Positions 34,546 through 44,239 of a stretch of 64,000 bases of DNA are shown here, in pieces. The stretch comes from Blakeslea trispora. Its lineage: Eukaryota > Mucoromycota > Mucoromycetes > Mucorales > Choanephoraceae. The translations under genes and the position numbers were made by a program. The stretch spans positions 496,001-560,000 of the forward strand of contig JAIWNE010000009.1 of the NCBI GenBank assembly GCA_025331445.1, read 5' to 3'. How positions within the stretch are numbered: the stretch's first letter is position 1; each line of letters begins with the position of its first letter. The notes under the pieces were generated by a model. It was given only the letters and a program-made list of their open reading frames with translations. It made no database searches and had not been told where the DNA came from.

Positions 34546-35497
34546 AAGTGTAACGAAACCACGTTCAGAGCTTAATCATGAAGCATACCCCTTTTTGAGG
34601 CTTGAAGTTGTCAAGAATATATTGAGGAAAAGAGATGATGGTCATAATGCTGCCGATTTTGTCGCTCCTGTCGCAGACGCCACTACTAAGACATATGGAA
34701 AGAAACACAAATAGCTTGTTATTGTTTCGATATTGCTAGTTATATGATATTTTGCAGGTTTATAGACTAAAAGGAATGGAACGAGAGGGAACTCTGAGGT
34801 ATCTTTATTTCAAAAAGAAAAAGTTAAAGTGAGCTATTTTACTACTGTTAGTTTATATCGAGTTTATATACGCAATCCAAGATGAGATTTGACTAGTTGA
34901 TAGTTAATGATATACCATGCATCCTGTTAGTGCCACTTTTTTCGTTTCATTTTTGACTTTTTTCTCAATCTGCTTTGGATGAATATATAGATGCTTATGT
35001 TCAGCTGTAGTGATATTGTTTTTACTGAACAGCATTCTCTTATCTCAATAGTCTAACCGCCAGATAACACGAATGTTGAAAAAATTGATTGCTTGATCGC
35101 TCAAAGTTCTGATTCAAAAATATAATAATGAAGAGGCAATGCGCCACATTCAATGTAGTATCCCCGAAAGGTGGTTCAAATATTTTACTGTGTATAAGCT
35201 TTAAATATTGCTCTATCACTCTTTCGTTGTACTGGGTTTTCTCTGTTTTCCATTTTCTTGCTATTACCTCCCTTCAGTACTGGCCTTGTCTTCCTTGTTG
35301 CTTATCAACATCAATATTTTTCTTCTTAATCGGCTAACTTTAATCACCCGATTTTATTTGTTGAACTGTCTGTACTTCAAGTCAATAAATATATGTACTA
35401 CCGACACTAATATTAGCAACAACAACAAAAAAAAGAATTGCTGACCAGATGGAATGAATTTATTATTTCAAACTTAGTAAGGCTTGGTTTAGGCATA

Positions 35498-36360
35498 TTA
35501 AATTTCATGTAGTAGTTTGAGTAAGAAGTGTTTTTTCTTGTTCGATTTGGGTGGCAAGATTGTATCAAACTGAGATGTTTGTGCATTGACAATGATTCTG
35601 TGTAAGGTTACACGTTCATCATCCTTGACGTTTGGGAGTACAAGAAAATAAAAAGCAAAAAAAAAGAAGAGAGGAAAAGAGACAGCCACAAAGAGGATTG
35701 CTTACAAAAAAAATCATAGTCCTTCACCAGGACAGATCGTATTCAGTTTGTTGCGATACACAACCATTTCATACATGTCGTCCTGATGTTTCGTGAGTTT
35801 TAGCTTCCGCCTAACTTATCTGATCAGGCTGCGATTGGCCCAGATTGACCTTTCCACATTTGGGTCTCTGTTGGAAAGGAAACACAGTTAGAGTCTATCC
35901 TTACTTCTTTCAATCGAGAATTTCTGCTTAGATACGCTAGCACTCTGAATCATTAAAATTCAAAGTTTCTTCTTGCTCAATCATCAAGCTTATGCCAATG
36001 TAGATCGTTGTATTATTTGGGTAACAAAAATAAAGCTTATTTGTATACAGTGAGAAAAAGTGTAGTTAGGATCACATAATCATCTTGTGTTAGTATTCTT
36101 GGCATAGTAACAAAAGACTACACGAAATTTTCGATTTGGAAGAAGCAGATAATTCCTTTAAATGTTCTACTTTGGCTTATCATTCTCCCTAGATTTATTG
36201 GCAAATGATAATTTGTATTTTCCAGCCAACTGAACTAAATGAGTCCTGCAATCTGTATTAAAAGAAAGAAAGGAGAAAGTCGATATTGGATTGTATGTAC
36301 AACGAAATGATGTAAACAGTCAATTGCGGCTCTTCAAAGATGGTATCATTGTGCTTTTTT
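35498..36360 (-). pseudogene. Decayed coding fragments, family unknown
   Basis: On the minus strand several peptide-like fragments occur in changing frames: NDTIFEEPQLTVYIISLYIQ, HLVQLAGKYKLSFANKSREN, AKVEHLKELSASSKSKIS (one-base shift), KLTKHQDDMYEMVVYRNKL and finally VKDDERVTLHRIIVNAQTSQ ending in LLKLLHEI and a stop at 35498. They look like real protein rather than translated AT-rich DNA, but stops between them prevent a gene model. A broken gene or transposon is more likely than a multi-exon gene. No family is recognised. Confidence 0.35.
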
Positions 36361-36395
36361 TTTATGAGATAGACATATCAGCTCCGATTCAGTCC

Positions 36396-36404
36396 TTATA
36401 AATA
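36396..36404 (+). promoter_or_regulatory. TATA box of the Cys-rich GPI gene
   Basis: TATAAATAG, about 68 bp before the ATG, followed by a pyrimidine-rich stretch typical of fungal transcription start regions. The paralogue at 20815-21460 also has a close TATA element, which suggests both are strongly or inducibly transcribed. Confidence 0.6.
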
Positions 36405-36464
36405 GAAGACTTACAATATTTATCTCCTTTCCTTCCTTTCCTACTTACAAAAAAAAAGTCGATA

Positions 36465-37260
36465 ATGAAGTTCTCTATTCTTGGATTAGCTACTGTTGCT
36501 TTCGGTTTGCAAGGTGTCTTGGCTGCTGGCTGTAACTGCAGTCCTGAAGATGCTGCTTGTCAATCTGAATGTGGTATGTAGCATACAAAATGATGCCATT
36601 TCTCTATCTCATTAACTCTGAAACCATCTAGTTAAAAACGCAAACAGCTGCATCACTGATTGTAATGGAAATGTAGACTGCTATCAAAACTGTATCAGCA
36701 ACCACTGGCCTGGTGTCTCTACCGAAACTCAATCTACAACTGTAGGCTCTTCTACAACAAAGAGCGCTTCTAGCTCTCGTTCTGCTTCTTCTTCAGCTTC
36801 TTCTTCTTCTGCTTCTTCAGCTTCTTCTTCTGCTGCTTCTGCTTCTGCTTCTGCTTCTGCTTCTGCTTCTGCTTCTGCTTCTGCTTCTGCTTCTACTTCA
36901 GTCTCAGCCTCTCGCTCTGCTGCTGTCTCATCCTTTGCTTCTGTTACCAGTGCCACTGCAGTTAGTGCTGCTTCTTCTGCTATCTCTGCTGTCTCTACAG
37001 CTTCCGTTGCTACTAACGCTAGCGTTTCTGCACCCGCTATCTCCGGTTACAGCACCGACATTGTTCTCAGCTTTGCTTCATCTGCTCCTGTTTCAGCAGT
37101 TTCTTCCACCACTGCCAGTGGCCCCGCTAGTGCTTCTGCTAGTGCCTCTGCCAGTGCCTCTGCTTCTACTACTCCTAACCCTAATGCTGCTAGCAGAAAC
37201 TCTGCCTTTGGATTGGCTATCCTGACTGTAGGAGCTGCCGCTGCTCTCTTTGTATATTAA
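36465..37260 (+). CDS. Secreted Cys-rich GPI-anchored protein with Ser/Ala stalk
   Basis: Two exons (36465-36573 and 36632-37260) encode 245 aa. A signal peptide (MKFSILGLATVAFGLQGVLA) precedes the eight-cysteine module C-x-C-x6-C-x3-C-x6-C-x3-C-x5-C-x3-C-x4-W-P, which matches the gene at 20815-21460 in seven of eight spacings, in the words ANSCI and DC, and in the intron position after the fourth Cys. A Ser/Ala/Thr-rich stalk of about 140 residues follows, including a (Ala-Ser)n run, likely heavily O-mannosylated. The C-terminus has a hydrophobic GPI signal (FGLAILTVGAAAALFVY) preceded by small residues. Likely plasma-membrane or cell-wall surface protein; no named family recognised. Confidence 0.87.
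36828..36897 (+). repeat. Hexanucleotide GCTTCT repeat coding Ala-Ser
   Basis: About ten near-perfect tandem GCTTCT units in frame within the stalk of the Cys-rich GPI protein. Repeat-length variation would change how far the Cys module stands from the membrane. Confidence 0.85.
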
Positions 37261-38123
37261 CACCAACCTTTAGAATAAATAATAATAATAAACGACCTCG
37301 GCTGAAACACCAAACCTATAATGAAATGTTGTTCACTGTTCTGACTTGCACGAAAACTTTTTTTGTTACATGTCATGAGTGGCTTGCAAAAAACACTTAC
37401 ACACACACAGCAAACTCTGTCAAGCAATTAGCTAATAAGCTCGTTATACCGAGGAAGCATCATCTTACATAGTCACAAGCTAGCTCTCGGCCTTTGAAAT
37501 GAATTGCTGGTTGTGCGAGCACATAAATTGCCTTCTCTTTACTCATCAAATTCATTGTCTTGTTACTTTATTGGGTTTATGTGAACAAAACAAACTTTTT
37601 TTTTTCTTATGTAATGCTAAGCTGCCCATTGAGTTTTTTCAAAAAAGCTTTTTTCTCATCGTGTGACTTGTAGGCGTTTTTGTAAAGTTAATTTATTTGT
37701 GAAAGCAGCAAACATAAGACAATTCTTTGTTGTTTTCACGCGAAAGCAAGTAATATTCTAGACTTTCATTGATGATTTGATAAACAAAACTCTTTCTGTT
37801 CAAATTACAGTATTTCAATTCAGTTAACGTCGATCAAAGACCTTCTTTTTCTTGTACTCAAAAGCTGACCATTGAAAATAAAGATAATGCTCTTTGGTAG
37901 CATAACTCTTTTTTTTTAATAGATATTTGCATATCATTTATTGCATCTTGAAGGTAACATATAATAGACATTACAAATACAAAGTAAATCCAAATCCAGC
38001 TTGGTTATAGGGTTCAAGTATAAAAGTACATAGAAGAGAGATAAAAAGATGGCATAGGGTATGATACATAGCGTTTAAAAGGAGAGAGGAAGAGAGCATA
38101 TTCATAAGAGTCATAGGCATTGC
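37261..38123. other. Convergent intergenic region
   Basis: 3' regions of the Cys-rich gene (+) and the WRKY-like gene (-). No additional gene, RNA or repeat seen. Confidence 0.5.
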
Positions 38124-39095
38124 TTATACATCGACAATGCGTTGCACTTTGTTGCAATCTGACAGATGCTCACCTCTATATTTGATCAGGTATTCGCCAT
38201 TGTCTTTCCATGTAACTGTCTTGTTGACGGGGCAACCCTGAATTCATTGTAAAGTGAGTATCTCAAGACATAAAAAAAGGGAGCCAATCGGACTTACTTT
38301 GTTGCTGTTGGAACACTTGTAATAGACGCTTTTATTGCCTGTTTTCTTTTGTACAGTGTTACCATTGTTCTTCCAAAAATAGCCATCGACATATGGATAT
38401 TCTCGTGTCTCAACAATTTTTGTAATGGCTTGCATTTCCCTTCTTCTGCGAGGGCGAGATGGGAAATCATACCGTGTAGGGGTGATAGAAGCTCTGTGTT
38501 CCATAGAGTAAGACTGAGGGATGTGAAAGGCGTCTTCATCAAGACGATATTCAGGTGAAAGTGGATGTTGCTTATTGTTGTTATTTAGTGACGACATTGT
38601 AAAGCTAATTTAAAAAGTATATTAGTCATTTGATAATTTTTTTTTGCGGTACAAAATTCTGACTCGGAATTGGTATATCGTGGGGTAAGCGGGAAAACAA
38701 GTTACCTTTCCATTTGGAGGAGTGAAGATGTGGAGACCGGGGTAGCTGATGTGGGGATTGGTGAAAATGTGCGGTCATCTAACTCGTCTGAATCTGCACT
38801 ACCATTGAACGATGAGCCTATGGTTGAATCTCGTCGATGTTGTTGAGGCATGAATGGTGTACATTGGGTGGGAGATGATAGGATAGCATCTAAGCTTGTG
38901 CGTCGTAAATTGTTAAACATTCGTCCATCAGTAGAAGAATTGCTGCTCATAGGAGGTGTAGGATGTACAGCAAAATCTGAAGTGCTAAGGTTTTGTGGTT
39001 GAAAAGTGTTCATTGAATTGGTTGATGAAAGGTCATGATTTTCATTTTGATTCATTGAGTGTGTATTTAATAGATGTTGCTGCTGTTGATGTTGA

Positions 39096-39127
<32 letters not shown>

Positions 39128-39475
39128 TTGATGCTGCTGCTGCTGTTGTTGAATTAATAAGAGATCAAGCTCTTTTGCTTTCAATTTAGCTTCTTCTGCT
39201 CGTCTTTTGTCCTCTTCAAGTTTGCTTAGTAAAATAAGCTTTAAGAGCTCGGGTTGTGATTGGTAACTATAGATAATATCCTGTAGATCGCCCGAGGCAG
39301 GATTCTGCACTGGTATTTCTTGCTTCATAGGTGGAGAGTTAAGACTTGCCATGTTGGTAGTATGAATGGGTTGTCGAGAAAAGGAGTGGAATGGTACCTG
39401 CTCATGATGATACAATTGTACTGTCTTTGTTGCATCTTTTGCCAGTGTATAATTGTTGCTGTAGTCGGACATCAT
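38124..39475 (-). CDS. WRKY-like (WRKY-GCM1 superfamily) zinc-finger transcription factor
   Basis: Three exons (39475-38706, 38604-38298, 38237-38124) join in frame and encode 396 aa. The C-terminal domain (about residues 328-390) reads DGYFWKNNGN, then VYYKC-x6-CPVNK, then YRGEHLSDC. This matches the plant WRKY layout DGYxWRKYGQK ... YYKC-x4/5-CPVxK ... YxGxHxH, with WKNNGNT in place of WRKYGQK and zinc ligands C-x6-C-x21-H-x3-C. The N-terminal 256 residues hold a Gln/His tract (about residues 108-134), a charged helix (KLEEDKRRAEEAKLKAKEL) just before it, and two RRxS phosphorylation-like sites (NLRRTS, HRRDS). A basic cluster (RPRRRRE) precedes the domain. WRKY-like factors are known but rare in Mucoromycotina. 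If intron 38605-38705 were not spliced, the second part alone would start at 38597. Confidence 0.82.
39061..39160 (-). repeat. CAG/CAA-rich tract coding polyglutamine with His
   Basis: Mixed CAG/CAA codons with interspersed CAT code about 25 Gln interrupted by His in the WRKY-like factor. Mixed codons suggest a selected Gln-rich activation region rather than recent slippage. Confidence 0.8.
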
Positions 39476-42000
39476 ATAAACTTAATTTTATTTTGTAGAA
39501 ATTGTTGCTTCCTTGGCTTGAATACACTGTATAAAAGGAAAAAGAGAAAGAAGGGGAAGAAAACCAAAACAATAAAAAAAATAAGAACAGGGTTTATTTT
39601 GTTCCAAAACTTCCCGTTAGTCCTTTCTTTTTCATACTTTTTTTCTCTTTTTTCTCAGGGTCACTCGCTTTTGCTCCGCTCTATTTTCGTGTCCTTAGTA
39701 AATGTGGAGTCATGAGTGTGGGAGAAAGCGGTAACTCGATTGATTGGTGTTTTGTGTCCAATTGAACCTCAGAACAAACCTAATTACAATGAAGCTATGA
39801 CAACTTGAAGTAACTGAAGCCTGCTTAAAATCATGGCATTATGTTTATGAATTCACTGAATAGAAGTTGTTTCATTCATTGAAATAAAGCCTATGTTTTT
39901 GCTAATAGAAGACTCTTGCTATAGATCGCATAAAATCCTTTTTGCTTTCTTGCACCACGTAAGGTGAAGATCATGCTTACGATTTTTTTTTTTAAAAAAA
40001 AGGGTTTTCCAAATACACGCGAATTGATGATCTTCAGCTCTTTGCCATTTTCCCAACACGCAACCATTTGTCGAAGGCTGGTGCGCTTTGATGTCCGATA
40101 AAGAAAAAAATCAAGAAAAGAAGGTGAGAAAAGCATTTGTCTGCATTAAAAAAGGCTTTACTTATAATAACTTGCAAAACCTAAAGTATTTCTTTTTTCT
40201 CTTTTTCTTCCTCACATATGGGTACGATTCCCTGGGTCATCTGGTTATTTACTGGCCAAATAATAAAGTATGGCACGTGTTTCCTGTAGTTTAGCTTGCG
40301 AATGCTCCCTTAGATATATCAGGCGATTTCTTTGTTAATAGAGCTCATAACCTACAGACCATGAAAAAGAAAAGTCCTAACCATAAAGAGGAAGGTTGAG
40401 CAGGTTTCAGCATAAAACAAGGAACTCTCTTTACATTAGCCTCTCTTTTGGTTGATTATATAAAGCAAAGAAAGGGTCTCTTTTTTTTTTCTGGACGGGA
40501 AAACCCTTCATTCATCAATTTACAGTTCCATTGAAACAAAACAAAAGGGGAATTTCCTAATATTGAATAAGTTAGAAAAAGGAAAATCTAATCAAGAACC
40601 AACCATGTTTGCAAAGCATCTATTTTTTTTCTTAGTCACGAGAATCGCCTAAATCATTGCAACAGAATGACAGCAAAAAGCCAGACATCATAATGGGCTC
40701 TTGTCATTTTGTATTCAATGCGCACACTAAAAAACAAACGATGAGTTTCTGAAAATAGAAGAACTTTACAGAAATGGATAACGTGGTTTGAGTGTAACTT
40801 GAAATCCAAACTCGCTTGATTACTGGTTGAAATAATCTCCAGTATCTATATTTAATTCGCTCAATTTCTAAAAGCAAGCTAGCTCATATTCGATAAATCA
40901 AAGACTAAAAACTTGAAGCCATAGAACAAGAGCTACACGAGTGTGTCATAAAGAGAGAGCATTTGTCAATACTTATCTTAGAATGGAAGTAGCGGGTGAA
41001 GAAGGACAAGATTTTCACTCGATGTCAAAGAGGGTTAGGAAAACGAACAAACACAAGCAAGATAGACAATAACCATTGATAGATGTATGTAGATTTCTAA
41101 TAATCGTTTCAAGATAACATGCTCTGCCTTTAATGTTGAGTAAGGAGGGTTGGTGTATTATGGTTATATTGGGCAACTCTATGTATAATCTGCTAAATGC
41201 CACAATGACTTTCAAAGGAGAAGAACTAGTATAGTAGTAGCCATACAGATAACAGGAGAGCTTATGGCGTTCACTATTATAGTATATACAACTATCGTCT
41301 ATTCAACTCTGCACTTACCTATGTAACTCGTTATTCGGAAAAAAAAAGAGGGGTGAGTAAGAACATAGCTTAAAGCATAATACAGCTTGATCATCTATTA
41401 ACTATATCTTGTATCGGAGTAAGACATATCTTGTTCAGTCCAAAATCAGCGATTGCTTGTTTTGATTATTTTTGATCTTTTATTGGAACCGAGTACGCTT
41501 CAATTTGTCAATGAACAGTTCCTGTGTATAAAACAAGGCTATTCTACTTAAGTAGAACTAGAAAAAAATTATATCCTGAACTAGAACGAGGTAAAGTTTG
41601 CTACAATGTAGACATTTCCCAATTCCTACAACAAGTAATAACAGAAAAAGCGCAAGCCAAGGAACCTGTCAAATTTAATCTTTTTTTTTTCCACCGGGCC
41701 AAGCCAAAGAATTGGTCAGTATTGAATGTCCGCCGGGCCCAAGTTTTTTTTTTCACAGTGTACTTGTGTTGATGGATCGCTGTATCCTTGAGCCCGTTCT
41801 CTTTTCACTTACTGGTCATTTGTACGTATAACTTGACATCCATCCATCGTATTGTGAGAAGAGGAAATGCGACATCCATTCGAGAAATAATATGATGAGA
41901 TGAGATGAAACGAAGACATTTAGAGCCTGGAACAGATAGAAGCTAACTTGCTATTTTTTTCTTCTTCTATTGCATTTGGAATTGATTGCATCAACAGATC
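39476..42000. other. Intergenic region between WRKY-like factor and RPL13
   Basis: About 2.5 kb without a supportable gene. A minus-strand frame at 39891-40136 contains a protein-like segment (GKELKIINSRVFGKPFF) but no start, family or partner exon. The last 310 bp contain two CCGGGCC repeats upstream of RPL13 and a probable 5'UTR splice acceptor (CAACAG) at 41993-41998. Confidence 0.45.
41691..41743 (+). promoter_or_regulatory. Direct repeat of CCGGGCC(C)AAG upstream of RPL13
   Basis: CCACCGGGCCAAG at 41691 and CCGCCGGGCCCAAG at 41730 are the only GC-rich words in a very AT-rich region, 38 bp apart and about 260-310 bp before the RPL13 ATG, each bordered by a poly-T tract. A binding site for a ribosomal-protein gene activator is inferred. 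Confidence 0.4.
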
Positions 42001-42809
42001 ATGGTTTTGAAGCACAACAACCAGTTGCCCAACCAGCACTTCCGCAAGCAATGGGATCGTCGCGTTAAGACTTGGTTCGATCAAGCCGGTCGCAAGCAAT
42101 CCAGAAGAATCGCACGTGCCCAAAAGGCTGGTCGTATTGCTCCCAGACCCCTCGACGGTCTCCTCCGTCCTGCTGTTCGTTGCCCCACTGTCCGCTACAA
42201 CATGAAGTTGAGAGCTGGTCGTGGTTTCACTCTTGAAGAACTCAAGGTAAGAAGTTAGAGAAAATCAATGCATAACAAAGAAGAAGAAGAGGATGACATT
42301 AAGGGAGTGAAGAAAAAAGGACAATCAGCCATATAACAGCAAAAGAGAGAGAGAGAATATATTATGCAATTGCACACACTTGATATGCTTGAAAGATATT
42401 CATATACATCCTCAAATAGGAAGCTGGTATCCGTCGTAAGGAAGCTCGTTCCATTGGTATCGCTGTTGACTTCCGTCGTCGCAACAGATCCAACGAGTCT
42501 CTTGAACTCAACGTTCAACGCTTGAAGGCTTACAAGGCTAAGCTCATTGTCTTCCCCCGTAAGGCTACCAGCCCCAAGAAGGGTGACAGCGAAGCTACCG
42601 AAGTTGCCACTGCTGTTCAACTCCGTACCCCTCTCTTCCCTGTTGAACAAGTTGCTGCTGCCCCTGAAGCCCGTGCTATCACTGCTGAAGAAAAGAACGT
42701 CAACGCTTACATGAAGCTTCGTTACGCTCGTTCTGCTGCCCGTACCCTCGGTGCCCGTGAAAAGCGTGCTCGTGATAAGGCCGAAGAAGAAGCCAACAAG
42801 AAGAAATAA
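42001..42809 (+). CDS. RPL13: 60S ribosomal protein eL13
   Basis: Two exons (42001-42246 and 42420-42809) encode 211 aa, the usual eL13 length. Family landmarks are [65 protein letters not shown] and LIVFPRK, with a Lys-rich end (EEEANKKK). eL13 is a structural protein of the large cytosolic ribosomal subunit. Codon use is sharply different from neighbouring genes, with C-ending codons (CGT/CGC, CTC, AAG, AAC, GCC) dominating, as expected for a very highly expressed gene. The start [11 protein letters not shown] aligns with fission-yeast L13 (MAIIHNN...), supporting this ATG. Confidence 0.97.
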
Positions 42810-43388
42810 ATGAATTAAAATAGTTTGCTGCTGATTCTTTTTGAAAATTAATGTACTAGTAGAACTTTTTTTTATTATAATTTGTTAGTGATTTTATGCA
42901 CGGAGAGAGTTACTAGTTTGAGAATATATGTGGCTTATATGTGCATTACTCAGTGAGTATATTTTTCTCCAATAATTAACAGTTTTGTGATCTATTTCCT
43001 CAGAATTCGATAACAAAAGCTATACATGCTTTTCATTACAAAGATATCTATTGCACAAAGTAAATATAAGCTGGACCAAAAAGAGAAAAGAAGAAAATCA
43101 CACAAAAATTAGCTTAATCTTTTTCTGGTTAAACATATTATTCCTGAGAAATTTCTTTTTTTTCTTTGCATGATAGAGTACAGTCTGTTTTTAAAAAAAA
43201 AGAAAGATAGATGATACATAGTTTATTTGGTATATATGTTAAAAAGTAGAAAAAAATGTGTATAAATTTTTGATGGGATATGAAATATGTGTGTAGTAGA
43301 TTAGACAACAAGCTGCCTTTTCCTTGAAATTAAACGGAAAGTATACTTGTGTTTATAAGGAATGCTTGAATGATGTAATTTACGGAAT
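42810..43388. other. Convergent 3' intergenic region
   Basis: AT-rich 3' flanks of RPL13 (+) and the Ser-rich gene (-). Nothing else seen. Confidence 0.5.
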
Positions 43389-44239
43389 TTAATGATGAAA
43401 TGAAATGACTCTTCTGATTCTCTTGGACAAACTTTTGCCTTTAGTTGATAGTTTAGCTGACTTTCTTCGAAATACGGCCAGTGATGAATTGGCATCAGAC
43501 GCCATAGTAATAGCATCTGTGTTAGTAATAGGTGTAGGCATAGGTGGGATTTCTTGGTTAAGGGGATGATGGCTGAATTTTTCCAGGAATAAACTTCTTC
43601 TTCGTCCACCTTTCTTGGCCTCATCTGTGATGTTTGATCTAGCACGGTGCAAGATACGCCTGGGAGACAGTTTGGATGAGAATGAGGAATTGCCTCGCAT
43701 GGCTTTATTTTGAAGATCTTCATCTGAGGGTTCCTCGTCATCATAGTAATCACAGGTAGAATGGATCATGTCGCCAGTTACATTTGGAATAGGAGAAACC
43801 ACTTTGATCACTGACTCCTCTGACTGTTGTGTTTGAGGAGTTTCAGGCCCAACGGAAGATGATGCGCTAAATAAGCTATTCGTCATACCAGGGCTGTCAT
43901 CGCCGCTCTCAATGGTACTAACTGAATTTGACAAGGAGATGACTGCATTGTTTTCTCCTAATGGCAGTTGCTGTGAGCAACTATCCTTGACCATACCCTC
44001 ATCTTCTGAGATATATTTGGCTGTTTCTGTTTGCAACGGATGGCTTGGTGGAGTAGAAGAAGACTCTAGAAATGATACAAAAAGCATGAGATTACTAATG
44101 AGACAAACATGGCTACATTTCTTTTAATACCTTCGTGAACAATACTAGGAGTATATGTTGATCTGGTTTCTCTAGATGCAGTAGGATTTGGCTGAGACCA
44201 GACTTTTTCAAGATAAAGTATAGAAGATACCCGCAACAT
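43389..44239 (-). CDS. Ser-rich hypothetical protein with polybasic C-terminus
   Basis: Two exons (44239-44131 and 44065-43389) give 261 aa. The protein is rich in Ser, Thr, Glu and Pro and probably disordered through about residue 170. The C-terminal 100 residues are basic with RRILHRARS, GGRRRSLF, FRRKSAKL and a final KSLSKRIRRVIS, giving several RRxS basophilic-kinase sites and a possible NLS or phosphoinositide-binding end. No domain recognised. The intron (GTATTA ... TTTCTAG) keeps frame. Function unknown. Confidence 0.65.

Noticed and set aside
35128..35444. Plus-strand hydrophobic frames
   Set aside because: Composition follows AT/CT-rich DNA; no splice partners, signal peptide or family.
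36729..36956. Minus-strand Glu/Ala-repeat open frame
   Set aside because: It is the reverse complement of the Ser/Ala stalk of the GPI protein.
39891..40136. Minus-strand 81-codon frame
   Set aside because: Somewhat protein-like but no start codon context, no homologous motif and no neighbouring exon.
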